Positions 1 to 8,852 of a stretch of 64,000 bases of DNA are shown one piece after another (position 1 is the stretch's first letter; the number at the start of each line of letters is the position of its first letter). A model generated the notes under the pieces. That model was not told where the DNA came from and ran no database searches. It saw only the letters and a list, made by a program, of their open reading frames with translations. This DNA comes from Billgrantia montanilacus. GTDB taxonomy: Bacteria; Pseudomonadota; Gammaproteobacteria; Pseudomonadales; Halomonadaceae. The stretch covers positions 1 through 64,000 of the forward strand of contig NZ_QPII01000015.1 of NCBI RefSeq assembly GCF_003336675.1. The letters are read 5' to 3'. The translations under genes and the position numbers were made by a program.

Positions 1-120
1 GCCGAGCAGAAGAGGAGGCCCGCCGCCAGCAGGAGGCCGAGGAGCAGCGCCGAGCAGAAGAGGAGGCCCGCCGCCAGCAGGAGGCCGAGGAGCAGCGCCG
101 AGCAGAAGAGGAGGCCCGCC
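1..120 (+). repeat. 48-bp tandem repeat inside tolA
   Basis: Two and a half identical copies of a 48-bp unit (1-48, 49-96, 97-120). Each full unit encodes a 16-residue charged block ([16 protein letters not shown]) of the TolA helical domain. The array probably continues to the left of the window. The exact nucleotide identity suggests recent duplication and likely copy-number variation between strains. Confidence 0.9.
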
Positions 121-497
121 GAGCCGCGGAACAGGCCAGCCAGGGCCTGGATCGTGCCATCGAAGGCGAAAGCGAAGCCGTGGCCGATGCGCGTCAGGCC
201 CAGGAGGCGGCCAACAGCTTCATTAATCTGGTACGACGAGCAGTGGAGCAGGCCTGGGTGATTCCTCCGGGAGCATCGGGAAACCTTGAAGCCACTGTTC
301 AGGTCCAACTGGGACCCTCTGGCGAGCTGTTTGGCGCTACTATTAACCAGACTAGCGGTGATAGCAGCTTCGACCGCTCTGCCATACAGGCAGTGGAAGC
401 TGCCGCACCGTTCGGTGAACTGCGCCAATTGCCCGCTATGGCGCAGCGTGATTTCCGCCAATTCAATCTGCGGTTTCGACCGGGAGATGTACGCTGA
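3..497 (+). CDS. tolA: TolA, C-terminal part (cut by left window edge)
   Basis: The frame is open from the left edge and ends in TGA at 495-497. TolA is the inner-membrane protein of the Tol-Pal system; its long helical middle domain spans the periplasm and its C-terminal domain contacts TolB/Pal. Seen here are the end of the helical domain, rich in Ala, Glu, Arg and Gln and built from near-perfect 16-residue repeats, then a compact C-terminal domain of about 100 residues with the TolA/TonB-like pattern ([38 protein letters not shown]). The stop overlaps the tolB start (ATGA), indicating translational coupling. The N-terminal membrane anchor lies outside the window. Confidence 0.93.
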   Translation, partial: RAEEEARRQQEAEEQRRAEEEARRQQEAEEQRRAEEEARRAAEQASQGLDRAIEGESEAVADARQAQEAANSFINLVRRAVEQAWVIPPGASGNLEATVQVQLGPSGELFGATINQTSGDSSFDRSAIQAVEAAAPFGELRQLPAMAQRDFRQFNLRFRPGDVR

Positions 498-1786
498 TGA
501 AAGTCCTTATAACGACCTGGCTGAGCGCCTTGCTATTGATGTTCAGCACGCTGGCACAGGCCAACCTGACCATTGAGATCACACGTGGTAGCGACCGTGC
601 CACTCCCATCGCAGTGGTTCCATTCGCTGCCGATGGTGAAAACCTGCCCGAGGATGTCGCCCAGATTATCAGCGATAATTTGCAGCGAAGCGGTTACTTC
701 GAGCCGCTTGATCGCCAGGCAATGTACGACAGGCCCAGCACCAGCGACGAGGTTCAGTTCGGACAATGGCGCGGTCTTGACGTGCGCTACATGGTGGTAG
801 GGCGGGTCAGTCGCGAAGGCAATGGCTATCGAATTCGCTACGAGCTGTTGGATGTCAGCGGATCCCGCCGAATGCTGGGTGAAAGCGTAACCGCCAGCGG
901 CAGCGAATTGCGCGGCGGAGCGCACTACATCAGCGATCAGATCTTCGAGTCCATTACCGGAATTCGTGGTGCCTTCGCCACACGGATCGCCTATGTCACG
1001 GCCCGGGGTGCCGGCAATGACATGCAATTCGCCCTCTACGTCGCGGACGCCGATGGCCACAACAGCCAGGAGGTGCTGAGCTCGCGGGAGCCGATTCTCT
1101 CGCCGGCCTGGTCGCCGGATGGCCGCAAGCTTGCCTATGTCTCCTTCGAGACGGAGCGGCCGGCGATCTATATCCAGGATCTGGCGACCGGCCAGCGGGT
1201 CAGAGCGACATCCTTCGAGGGGATCAATGGTGCTCCGGCCTGGTCGCCCGACGGACGCCGGCTGGCCATGGCCCTGTCCAAGGACGGTCAACCGGAAATC
1301 TACATCATGGATGTGGCGTCGCGTAATTTCGAACGCATCACCAATAACAACAACATCGACACCGAGCCGACCTGGTCGCCGGATGGGCGTAGCATCCTGT
1401 TCACCTCCGACCGCAGCGGCGGCCCGCAGCTCTATCGCTATACGGTGGGCAGCGGCGAGACGGAGCGCTTGACCTTCACCGGCAACTATAACGCCCGCGG
1501 ACGCTTTGCTCCCGATGGTGAATCCATCTTTCTGGTCCACCGCAGTAACAATGGCTACCAGATTGCCAGGCAGGACCTGGGATCTGGCAGGCTGGTCGTA
1601 ATCAGTGAGTCGCGTTCGGATGAATCACCCAGTGTTGCACCCAACGGGACCATGGTAATCTTCGCCACCCAGCAAGGTAACAGCGGGGTGTTGTCAGCGG
1701 TGTCGGCTGATGGACGCGCGTCCTATAGGCTGCCATCGGCCCAGGGTGACGTGCGCGAACCCGCGTGGTCACCGTTTCTGAATTAA
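497..1786 (+). CDS. tolB: TolB, periplasmic beta-propeller of the Tol-Pal system
   Basis: A 429-residue protein, the usual TolB length. A Sec signal peptide ([22 protein letters not shown]) is followed by the alpha/beta N-terminal domain and a C-terminal beta-propeller. Propeller blades carry WD40-like PD40 motifs: [15 protein letters not shown] near residue 201, [14 protein letters not shown] near 245, [13 protein letters not shown] near 290, with weaker copies near 332, 374 and the C terminus. TolB binds Pal and TolA during outer-membrane constriction at division. It overlaps tolA by one base (ATGA) and precedes pal, the classical tolA-tolB-pal order. Confidence 0.97.
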   Translation: MKVLITTWLSALLLMFSTLAQANLTIEITRGSDRATPIAVVPFAADGENLPEDVAQIISDNLQRSGYFEPLDRQAMYDRPSTSDEVQFGQWRGLDVRYMVVGRVSREGNGYRIRYELLDVSGSRRMLGESVTASGSELRGGAHYISDQIFESITGIRGAFATRIAYVTARGAGNDMQFALYVADADGHNSQEVLSSREPILSPAWSPDGRKLAYVSFETERPAIYIQDLATGQRVRATSFEGINGAPAWSPDGRRLAMALSKDGQPEIYIMDVASRNFERITNNNNIDTEPTWSPDGRSILFTSDRSGGPQLYRYTVGSGETERLTFTGNYNARGRFAPDGESIFLVHRSNNGYQIARQDLGSGRLVVISESRSDESPSVAPNGTMVIFATQQGNSGVLSAVSADGRASYRLPSAQGDVREPAWSPFLN

Positions 1787-1830
1787 TACTCGATGATCCG
1801 TGTCACTCGAATCCTTCAAGGAGTTAGACC

Positions 1831-2376
1831 ATGCAATTCAAGTCGCACGCCAGGAGCCTGGCACTCGCTCTTTCTCTGGCGCTCGTGGCCGGTTGTTCCA
1901 GCACCGGTGGGACACAGGACGGGTCTATGGAAGGCACCCGCAACGGCGGTGCCGGAACCGGCGTTGCCGGTAGCGGGCAAGTTAGCGGTACCGGTGTCGG
2001 CAGCGGCACGAACGGCGATCGTGCCGGACAGCAGGCCGACGGACGTATTCCCGAGGTGCGTACCATCTACTTCGACTTCGATCGTGACAACATTCGCTCC
2101 GAGTTCGAGTCGGTGCTGGTGGCCCATGCCCGCTATCTGCGTTCCAATGGCAACGCTCGCGTTGCGCTGCAAGGCCATACCGATGAGCGTGGCACCCGCG
2201 AGTACAACATGGCCCTCGGCGAGCGCCGCGCGAATGCAGTGAAGCGCTTCCTTGAAGTCCAGGGTGTCTCGCCCTCCCAGTTGGAGATCGTCAGCTACGG
2301 TGAAGAGCGCCCGGCAGTTCGTGGCAACAATGACGACGCATACGCCCAGAACCGTCGTGTGGTCTTCGCCTACTGA
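1831..2376 (+). CDS. pal: Pal, peptidoglycan-associated lipoprotein
   Basis: A 181-residue lipoprotein with lipobox LVAGC (lipidated Cys22), a Gly/Thr-rich linker of about 45 residues, and a C-terminal OmpA-like peptidoglycan-binding domain (IYFDFDRDNIRSEF, LQGHTDERGTREYNMALGERRA). It anchors the outer membrane to the cell wall as part of Tol-Pal. A strong ribosome binding site (AAGGAG) precedes the ATG. The linker (GGAGTGVAGSGQVSGTGVGSG) is longer and more glycine-rich than in E. coli Pal. It lies between tolB and cpoB in the same operon. Confidence 0.97.
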   Translation: MQFKSHARSLALALSLALVAGCSSTGGTQDGSMEGTRNGGAGTGVAGSGQVSGTGVGSGTNGDRAGQQADGRIPEVRTIYFDFDRDNIRSEFESVLVAHARYLRSNGNARVALQGHTDERGTREYNMALGERRANAVKRFLEVQGVSPSQLEIVSYGEERPAVRGNNDDAYAQNRRVVFAY

Positions 2377-2412
2377 TCGAGCAGGCGCGATGGTGCGCCA
2401 ATGGAGTCCAAC

Positions 2413-3186
2413 ATGAGACACAGTCTGAAAAGGCTGTGCGGCGCGGGAGCCCTGGTGCTCCCGCTGTCCGTGATGAGCCTTGCCGTTGCACAACAGCGTC
2501 CGGTGGTTGAGGACCTGACCGCCTCTCCGTCGCGCTCTTTCATGGATCAGGCACAAGTCCAGGAAGAGTCACGAGGGAGCCTGGTCATCTTCAACCAGGT
2601 CGAGGAACACCAGCGTGAGATACAGCAGCTGCGTGGGCAGATCGAGGAGCTTCGTCACCAGCTCGAGCAGCTGCGCAGTCAGACACGCCAGCAGTACCTC
2701 GATCTGGACGAACGACTGATGGCCGGCAGTGCCGGTATCGAAGCTCGGCCGGAAGTCGACGAGGAGTCCGCCCGCCAGGTTGCCGAGACCCCCTCGCCAA
2801 GCGGGGTGACTGCAGATGCCCAGGCCGCCTACCAGGCTGCCTTCGCCAAGGTCCAGGCACGTGAATTCGAAGATGCCATCAGCGCGTTTGACGCCTTCGT
2901 GGTCGACCACCCCGACAACAACCTGACTGCCAATGGTCATTACTGGCTTGGCGAGCTGCACTCCGCCGAAGGCAACCTGGCCGACGCCGAAATCGCCTTT
3001 CGGCAGGTCATCGACAACTATCCCCAGAGCAGCAAGCTTCCCGATGCCCTCTACAAGCTCGGCCTGATCAAGGCCCGCCAGGGGGAGCCAAGCGAGAGTC
3101 GGGAACTGCTGGAAAGAGTGAGGGACGATTACCCCGACAGTAGTGCTGCCGGACTTGCCAACGACTTTCTACGCCAGTCCCTGTAA
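2413..3186 (+). CDS. cpoB: CpoB (YbgF), Tol-associated coordinator of cell-wall synthesis
   Basis: A 257-residue periplasmic protein: signal peptide ending near AVAQQ, an N-terminal coiled coil (EEHQREIQQLRGQIEELRHQLEQLRSQ) that drives trimerisation, and three C-terminal TPR repeats (QAAYQAAFAKVQAREFEDAISAF, HYWLGELHSAEGNLADAEIAF, DALYKLGLIKARQGEPSESRELL). In E. coli CpoB links Tol-Pal to PBP1B. The ATG at 2413 is preferred over the in-frame ATG at 2401 because GGAG lies 7 bases before it, while nothing suitable precedes 2401. It is the last gene of the Tol-Pal group here. Confidence 0.93.
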   Translation: MRHSLKRLCGAGALVLPLSVMSLAVAQQRPVVEDLTASPSRSFMDQAQVQEESRGSLVIFNQVEEHQREIQQLRGQIEELRHQLEQLRSQTRQQYLDLDERLMAGSAGIEARPEVDEESARQVAETPSPSGVTADAQAAYQAAFAKVQAREFEDAISAFDAFVVDHPDNNLTANGHYWLGELHSAEGNLADAEIAFRQVIDNYPQSSKLPDALYKLGLIKARQGEPSESRELLERVRDDYPDSSAAGLANDFLRQSL

Positions 3187-3212
3187 GGACTGGCCCCGCC
3201 CGAGGAGCCGCG

Positions 3213-3977
3213 ATGAGCTGCAAGATCGACTACCAGGCGCCAGCCGATCTGCTTGAAGGACGTATCATTCTGGTCACCGGTGCCGGTGACGGCATCGGTC
3301 GTGTGGCCGCACTGACGTTCGCCCGTCACGGGGCCACCGTGATACTGCTGGGGCGAACGCTGGGCAAGCTGGAGAAGGTGTACGACGAGATCGAGGCGGC
3401 CGGTTACCCCCAGCCCGCGATAGTCCCACTGAACTTCGAAGGTGCCACGCTGAAGGATTATCACGACCTGGCAGAGATGCTCGACAAGGAATTCGGCCGC
3501 CTCGACGGGCTCCTGCACAATGCCAGCCTGCTGGGGAGAATCACTCCGTTCGAGCAGTACAATCCCGAGCTCTGGGAGCAGGTCATGCAGGTCAATTTCA
3601 ATGGCCCGACATGGATGACACAAGCCCTGTTGCCACTATTGCAGTCATCGAAGGACGCCTCGGTGGTCTTCACCTCGTCCAGCGTGGGGCGCAAGGGTCG
3701 TGCCTATTGGGGAGCCTACTCGGTCTCCAAGTTCGCCACCGAGGGTTTCATGGAAGTGCTTGCCGACGAGCTCGAGCACCTCGGCACCATTCGCGTCAAT
3801 AGTCTCAACCCCGGTGCGACCCGCACGAAGATGCGAGCCAATGCCTACCCGGGCGAAGACCCCGAGTCGCTGCCCACGCCGGAAACCATCATGCCCACCT
3901 ACCTGTGGCTGATGGGCCCTGACAGCCAGGGTCATAATGGCGAGCGTTTCGACGCACAGCCGCCGAAGTCTGCGTAG
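3213..3977 (+). CDS. yciK: YciK-family short-chain dehydrogenase/reductase
   Basis: A 254-residue SDR. The Rossmann motif TGAGDGIG lies near residue 21, the catalytic Ser in FTSSSVGRKG near 153, and the YxxxK pair in AYSVSK near 169. The N-terminal stretch YQAPADLLEGRIILVTGAG is typical of the YciK subgroup, whose substrate is unknown. It converges with mupP. The yciK/mupP/ubiG neighbourhood is conserved in Pseudomonas-related bacteria, which supports the subgroup assignment. Confidence 0.9.
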   Translation: MSCKIDYQAPADLLEGRIILVTGAGDGIGRVAALTFARHGATVILLGRTLGKLEKVYDEIEAAGYPQPAIVPLNFEGATLKDYHDLAEMLDKEFGRLDGLLHNASLLGRITPFEQYNPELWEQVMQVNFNGPTWMTQALLPLLQSSKDASVVFTSSSVGRKGRAYWGAYSVSKFATEGFMEVLADELEHLGTIRVNSLNPGATRTKMRANAYPGEDPESLPTPETIMPTYLWLMGPDSQGHNGERFDAQPPKSA

Positions 3978-4024
3978 CCCCCGGCGTCATGGCACAACCC
4001 GATGCCCCACTTCAGCCACCTGGA

Positions 4025-4690
4025 TCAGAGTGCGGGAGAGGACATCAGGGACTCCGCCAGGGACTCGCTGGTTTCGAACCATAGATCAGCAGGCCAGTCA
4101 CGAAAGTCATCTCCCTCCTCGATGTAACCGTAGCCCACCGCAATGGCGGGCATGCCGGCGGCACGCGCCGCCTGCATGTCACGCAGGTGGTCGCCGATAT
4201 ACCAGCAGCGCTCCGGCGTGACATCCAATGCGCGTGCAGCGGCCCACAGCGGCTCCGGGTACGGCTTCTTGACGGGCAGGTCATCGGCACAGAGCAGGGC
4301 GCCGGGCATCAAGCCGAGGGCCTCGATCAGCGGTGCCGCATAGGCTCGGGGCTTGTTGGTGACGATACCCCAGGGCCGACGCCTGGACTCCCAGCTGGCC
4401 AGCAGACGGTCGAGCGGCGGGAAGACCCGGCTCTCATCGGCCACGGCGCGGCTATAGGCGCTCAACAGGAACTGGCGGGCTTCGTCATGGCCATCATGGG
4501 TCGTTTCCAAACCCAGTGCCAACAGGACCAGGGCGCTGCCGCCATTGGAGACCTGGGCGCGAATGACCGGGTAGGGCAGGGGATCCAGCCCATGGCGGGC
4601 GCGCAGGGCATTGGTGGCCCGTGCCAGGTCGGGTGCGGTATCGACCAGGGTGCCATCGAGGTCGAACAGCAGCGCATCCGGCAACTGCAT
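4025..4690 (-). CDS. mupP: MupP/Gph-type HAD phosphatase (N-acetylmuramic acid 6-phosphate phosphatase)
   Basis: A 221-residue HAD-superfamily hydrolase: motif I FDLDGTLVDT near the N terminus, motif II in GIVTNKP, motif III and IV around KKPYPEP and YIGDHLRDMQAA. It resembles phosphoglycolate phosphatase (Gph). Its position directly after ubiG and facing yciK matches Pseudomonas mupP, which acts in the peptidoglycan recycling branch AnmK-MupP-AmgK-MurU, so that role is inferred from context. The start at 4690 shares one base with the ubiG stop (TGATG) and has GGGAG upstream; the longer start at 4711 would overlap ubiG. Confidence 0.85.
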   Translation of the reverse strand: MQLPDALLFDLDGTLVDTAPDLARATNALRARHGLDPLPYPVIRAQVSNGGSALVLLALGLETTHDGHDEARQFLLSAYSRAVADESRVFPPLDRLLASWESRRRPWGIVTNKPRAYAAPLIEALGLMPGALLCADDLPVKKPYPEPLWAAARALDVTPERCWYIGDHLRDMQAARAAGMPAIAVGYGYIEEGDDFRDWPADLWFETSESLAESLMSSPAL

Positions 4691-5412
4691 CAGCTGGTCT
4701 CCCGGCGGCAATGCATCAGGTAATTGACCGAGACATCATGCGCCGATAGCCGATAGCGACGTGTCAATGGGTTGTAGACCAGGCCGCTCTGCTCGAGAAC
4801 CTTCAGGTCGGCCTCCCGGCACCAGCCAGCGAGCTCGGAAGGACGGATGAACTTGCGGTACTCGTGTGTACCACGGGGGAGCATCCTGAGCAGGTATTCG
4901 GCGCCAACGATCGCCAGGGTGTAGGCCTTGGGATTGCGGTTCAGGGTAGAGAAGAAGACGTGCCCACCCGGCTTGACGAGCGCGGCACAGGCGCGGATCA
5001 CGGAACCGGGGTCGGGCACATGTTCCAGCATCTCCAGACAGGTCACCACGTCGAATTCGCCGGGGTGCTCGGCGGCCATCTCCTCGGCACTGGCTTGGCG
5101 ATAGGTTACCTCGACACCGCTTTCCCGGGCATGAAGGCGCGCCACAGCGAGTGGCGCATGACCCATGTCGACACCGGTGACACGGGCACCTCGATGGGCC
5201 ATGGCTTCGGTAAGGATGCCGCCGCCACAGCCCACGTCGAGGACCTGGCGACCCGCCAGGCCACAGCGCGCATCGATGAAATCCAGGCGCAGCGGATTGA
5301 TGTCGTGCAGTGGCTTGAATTCGCTCTGCGGGTCCCACCACCGGCTGGCCAGCGCGTCGAACTTGGCAATTTCGGCCTGGTCCACATTGTGGTGATGGAG
5401 GCTTGCGCTCAT
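4690..5412 (-). CDS. ubiG: UbiG, bifunctional ubiquinone O-methyltransferase
   Basis: A 240-residue class I SAM-dependent methyltransferase. The glycine-rich SAM motif [13 protein letters not shown] lies at residues 57-69, and family blocks [21 protein letters not shown] and [10 protein letters not shown] are present. It performs both O-methylations of ubiquinone synthesis. The frame is open to 5475, but the start at 5412 ([11 protein letters not shown]) is chosen for the GGAG upstream and agreement with UbiG lengths. The stop overlaps the mupP start, so the two are probably co-translated. It is divergent from galU. Confidence 0.95.
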   Translation of the reverse strand: MSASLHHHNVDQAEIAKFDALASRWWDPQSEFKPLHDINPLRLDFIDARCGLAGRQVLDVGCGGGILTEAMAHRGARVTGVDMGHAPLAVARLHARESGVEVTYRQASAEEMAAEHPGEFDVVTCLEMLEHVPDPGSVIRACAALVKPGGHVFFSTLNRNPKAYTLAIVGAEYLLRMLPRGTHEYRKFIRPSELAGWCREADLKVLEQSGLVYNPLTRRYRLSAHDVSVNYLMHCRRETS

Positions 5413-5573
5413 GTTGTTTCTCCGTGTGAATTGGTCGGCACCCTGGCAACATTCAGTACCTTCGGTATCATGCACTATTGTACCCGTAGCGACCCGGGCT
5501 TTCCCATGACGGAATCATCGGTGGCCCCGGGTCTTCATCTTCATCAACCGACTCAAGCGACAAGGATGGCACA

Positions 5574-6464
5574 ATGATTCGCAAGGCTGTATTACCCGTT
5601 GCCGGTTTCGGAACCCGCTGTCTGCCAGCCTCCAAGGCGATTCCCAAGGAAATGATCACCATCGTCGATCGACCGGTGATCCAGTACGTGGTGAACGAAG
5701 CGGTCGCTGCCGGGATACGTGACATCGTCCTGGTGACACATGCCAGCAAGAGTGCCATCGAGAACCACTTCGACAAGCATTTCGAGCTCGAGGCGAGCCT
5801 CGAGGCCAAGGACAAGCAGGAACTCCTCGACGAACTCAGCGCGATCGTCCCCGATGACGTCAATATCATCAGTGTTCGCCAGCCGGAACCCCTGGGCCTT
5901 GGTCATGCGGTGCTCTGCGCCCGCCCGGTGATCGGTGACGACGAGCCCTTTGCGGTGCTGCTTCCCGATGTCCTGGTGGATGACGAGGGCCTCGAGCGCA
6001 ACGACCTGGCCGGCATGATCGATGCCTTTGAAGCCAGCGGTCGTTCCCAGCTGATGGTGGAAGAGGTGCCGTGGGAAAATGTCCACAAATACGGCATCGT
6101 GGATCCTCGGGGCGGTGCGCCGTCAGCGGGTGAGTCCTGCCCGCTCAATGGCGTGGTGGAGAAGCCATCACGGGACGAGGCACCTTCCAATCTGGCCGTG
6201 ATCGGTCGTTATATCCTGCCGGGCCGTATTTTTTCCCTACTGGCCGAAACGCCGCCCGGCGCCGGCAACGAGATTCAGCTTACCGATGCCATCGAGACGC
6301 TGCGCCAGACCGAGGGTGTCGATGCCTGGCGAATGCGCGGCAAGACCTACGACTGCGGCCATCAACTCGGCTACCTCGAGGCCACCATGGTCTATGGTCG
6401 CCGTCATCCACGCTTCGGCGAGGGCTTTCGCGAACTGCTTTCCCGCTACAGCCAGCCGGAGTAA
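5574..6464 (+). CDS. galU: GalU, UTP-glucose-1-phosphate uridylyltransferase
   Basis: A 296-residue nucleotidyltransferase making UDP-glucose from UTP and glucose-1-phosphate. The N-terminal signature VLPVAGFGTRCLPASKAIPKEM, the LGLGHAVLCARP block, and the GIVDP and GNEIQLTDAI segments are intact. UDP-glucose feeds envelope glycans and, in many bacteria, UDP-glucuronate. An AAGGA site precedes the ATG. The next gene, five bases downstream, is a UDP-glucose dehydrogenase homologue, an order also seen in Pseudomonas. Confidence 0.96.
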   Translation: MIRKAVLPVAGFGTRCLPASKAIPKEMITIVDRPVIQYVVNEAVAAGIRDIVLVTHASKSAIENHFDKHFELEASLEAKDKQELLDELSAIVPDDVNIISVRQPEPLGLGHAVLCARPVIGDDEPFAVLLPDVLVDDEGLERNDLAGMIDAFEASGRSQLMVEEVPWENVHKYGIVDPRGGAPSAGESCPLNGVVEKPSRDEAPSNLAVIGRYILPGRIFSLLAETPPGAGNEIQLTDAIETLRQTEGVDAWRMRGKTYDCGHQLGYLEATMVYGRRHPRFGEGFRELLSRYSQPE

Positions 6465-6469
6465 TTGTC

Positions 6470-7777
6470 ATGCGACTCGAGATACATGGAAGTGAGCTGG
6501 CTGCCGCCACGGCTGCCGCCGCCCTTTCCTGGGTAGGGCATCAAGTGCACTGGGTGCCCAATGCCTCCATGCCCTGGTCCAGCCTGCTGGAAGCCGACTG
6601 GCTACGGCGCGAGCCCGATCTCATGGCCGGGCTTCAGGACGGGCGTGAACTCGGCACCCTGACGGTGGCAGGCAGTGACACGCCACAGTCGGGTCCCATC
6701 GACATCCTCTGGCTCGCGCTCTCTCCCGAACAGCGTGACGAGGCCGGCGAGCTGGTGGAACAGGCCGCCGCGCGCCATGCAGGTGCGCTGATACTGGTCA
6801 ACAATTCCACTTTCCCCGTGGGCGAGACCGAACGACTCGAGTCACGGCTGGGTGCGCCGGAGCGCCGTGCCGTAGCCCTCGTCGACATGCTGGAGGAAGG
6901 GCGCGCCTGGGCAAGCTTCACCCGTGCCGGCCGTTGGCTGCTGGGGTGCGATGACGATCACGCCGAGGCCCAGGTGCGGGAACTGCTGAGAGCCTTCAAT
7001 CGCCGCCAAGACGTGGTTCAGCGCATGCCACGCCGTGCGGCCGAGCTGACCAAGCTCGCCACCATCGGCATGCTGGCAACTCGCATCAGCTACATGAACG
7101 AGATCGCCGGCCTGGCCGACAGCCTGGGCGTCGACGTCGAGCATGTTCGCCAGGGCATGGGGGCAGACTCGCGGATCGGCTACGAATACCTCTACCCTGG
7201 CTGCGGTTTCGGTGGGCCCAACTTCTCCCGCGACCTGATGCGGCTGGCCAATGTCCAGGAAGCCAGCGGTCAGCATTCGGCACTTCTGGAGCAGGTGCTG
7301 GACATCAATGAACAGGTCAAGGAGACTCTCTTTCGCAAGCTCTGGATCCATTTCCACGGGCGCCTGGAAGGTCGTACCCTGGCGATATGGGGCGCGGCCT
7401 TCAAGCCGGGCTCGGCCCGCATTGACCATGCCCCCGTCCTCACGCTACTCAAGGCACTATGGGCCCAGGGTGTCAAAGTCCGCCTGCATGATCCCGCCGC
7501 CACGGCGGCGCTTCGCGCCGAAGTCGGCGACCAACCGCTGCTGGAGCTGTTCGATGCCGACCCCTATGCAGCCTGCGAGGGCGCAGATGCCCTGATGCTG
7601 GTCACCGAATGGAAGCACTACTGGAACCCGGACTGGGCCAGGTTGGCAAAACAGCTGCGGGAAGGCTTGCTGCTGGATGGGCGCAACATCTACGATCCCT
7701 CCCATGTGGCGAGCTGGGGGCTTTCCTACCGGGGTATCGGCCGCCGGGCCGATCCCGCGCAGACTTCTTCTCGTTGA
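6470..7777 (+). CDS. UDP-glucose 6-dehydrogenase homologue lacking catalytic residues
   Basis: A 435-residue protein of the UDP-glucose/GDP-mannose dehydrogenase family, with all three domains in order. The central helix AAELTKLATIGMLATRISYMNEIAGL and the block YLYPGCGFGGPNFSRDL identify the family. However, the active-site Cys of GFGGSCFPKD is Asn (N251), the catalytic Asn that follows Lys in KxxxN is Ile (I199), and the N-terminal Rossmann GxGxxG is replaced by HGSELA. Lys195 and Asp255 remain. From known UGDH chemistry it probably cannot oxidise UDP-glucose to the acid. It may bind nucleotide sugar or regulate GalU; that is inference. It is co-transcribed with galU (5-base gap, GGAG site). 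Confidence 0.85.
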   Translation: MRLEIHGSELAAATAAAALSWVGHQVHWVPNASMPWSSLLEADWLRREPDLMAGLQDGRELGTLTVAGSDTPQSGPIDILWLALSPEQRDEAGELVEQAAARHAGALILVNNSTFPVGETERLESRLGAPERRAVALVDMLEEGRAWASFTRAGRWLLGCDDDHAEAQVRELLRAFNRRQDVVQRMPRRAAELTKLATIGMLATRISYMNEIAGLADSLGVDVEHVRQGMGADSRIGYEYLYPGCGFGGPNFSRDLMRLANVQEASGQHSALLEQVLDINEQVKETLFRKLWIHFHGRLEGRTLAIWGAAFKPGSARIDHAPVLTLLKALWAQGVKVRLHDPAATAALRAEVGDQPLLELFDADPYAACEGADALMLVTEWKHYWNPDWARLAKQLREGLLLDGRNIYDPSHVASWGLSYRGIGRRADPAQTSSR

Positions 7778-7850
7778 GGTAACAGCGTGCGTGCAGGCGG
7801 TTTCCCTGCTTACAATGGGCGCCTGCCGCCTTTGCTGAAAGGAGTTTGCC

Positions 7851-8792
7851 ATGCCAGAAGCGCGTCCGCCCGAGCGACGCCCTATCGTCCCCGATCCGGA
7901 CACCAGCCTGACACGGGCACGGCGGCCCGCACAGCCGATGCCTAGGCTGTGGCCGCTTCGGTTGACGGTATTCCTGTTGGTCATCGCCCTGATGGCGGTA
8001 ACCTGGTTTGGCTGGCAGGAGCGTCAGCGCTTCGATGAACAATGGAGCCAACTGGCCGGCGAAATGTCCAATGTCCATGCCCGGTTCGATGCCGAGGAGG
8101 GGCGGGGTGATCGTCTGGAAGTGATCGAGTCGCGGCTATCGACGGTGGAGAATCGCGGCGAATCGCTGGCTGCTCGCACCGCGACCCTCGAGGTGGAGGT
8201 CGAGCAGGCCGCCGACATCGACGAGTCTCGTCTGGACGCGGTGGAACAGCGCCTTGACGATGTTGCCGAGCAGTTGGACGTCATGGCCGAGGAAGCCGCC
8301 TACCGGGATGCCCTGTTGAGTGCCAACCAGGTCTCGATGAACGCGTTGGAGAGGGCCGGCGAAGAGGGACGGCAGGCGTTGACCACCCGCATCGAGACGG
8401 TAGCCGACGCCAGTGAGCGTACCGCCGAGCGATTGTCGGAATGGCAGGCGCGCTTCGATGAGCAGGCCGGTACCCAGCAGGATGTTCGTGCCACCCTGGC
8501 GGAAGAGCTTGCCGAACGGGATGAGCACTTCCAGACACTGCTGGAACAGGAGTTGGCAGCATTGGATGAGCGCTCCCAGGCCCTGGAAGCAGAGCTGAAC
8601 CGTCAGCTCGAAGGTGTGGCTGAACGTCTCGAAGCCCTGAACGACGAAGTGGAAGGCCTCGTGACAGGCCAGCAGGAAAACCAGGAAACGGTTAGCGGAT
8701 TGCGCAACAGACTCACTGCCATGGAAGCCGAATTGATCGAGCTGCGTCAGACTCAGCTCGCACTCAGTGCCGGGCTGGAAGCCCTGCAGTAA
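7851..8792 (+). CDS. Membrane-anchored coiled-coil protein of unknown function
   Basis: A 313-residue protein I cannot place in a characterised family. An Arg/Pro-rich N-terminal tail of about 35 residues precedes one membrane segment (LRLTVFLLVIALMAVTWFGW, near 37-56). The remainder is almost entirely charged heptad-like helix rich in Glu, Ala, Leu, Arg and Gln, with no enzymatic motif. The positive N-terminal tail predicts a cytoplasmic N terminus and a long periplasmic coiled coil. A clear AAAGGAG site precedes the ATG. It sits just upstream of tamA-tamB, so an envelope role is plausible but unproven. Confidence 0.8.
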   Translation: MPEARPPERRPIVPDPDTSLTRARRPAQPMPRLWPLRLTVFLLVIALMAVTWFGWQERQRFDEQWSQLAGEMSNVHARFDAEEGRGDRLEVIESRLSTVENRGESLAARTATLEVEVEQAADIDESRLDAVEQRLDDVAEQLDVMAEEAAYRDALLSANQVSMNALERAGEEGRQALTTRIETVADASERTAERLSEWQARFDEQAGTQQDVRATLAEELAERDEHFQTLLEQELAALDERSQALEAELNRQLEGVAERLEALNDEVEGLVTGQQENQETVSGLRNRLTAMEAELIELRQTQLALSAGLEALQ

Positions 8793-8852
8793 TGCCACCG
8801 GGCGCGCCTTCAGACCGCCCGGTCGCCTGGAGTCAGTGAGGAAACCGTTGAT

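Noticed and set aside
1..120. Possible CRISPR-like direct repeats.
   Set aside because: The 48-bp units are adjacent without spacers and encode the in-frame TolA helical repeat.
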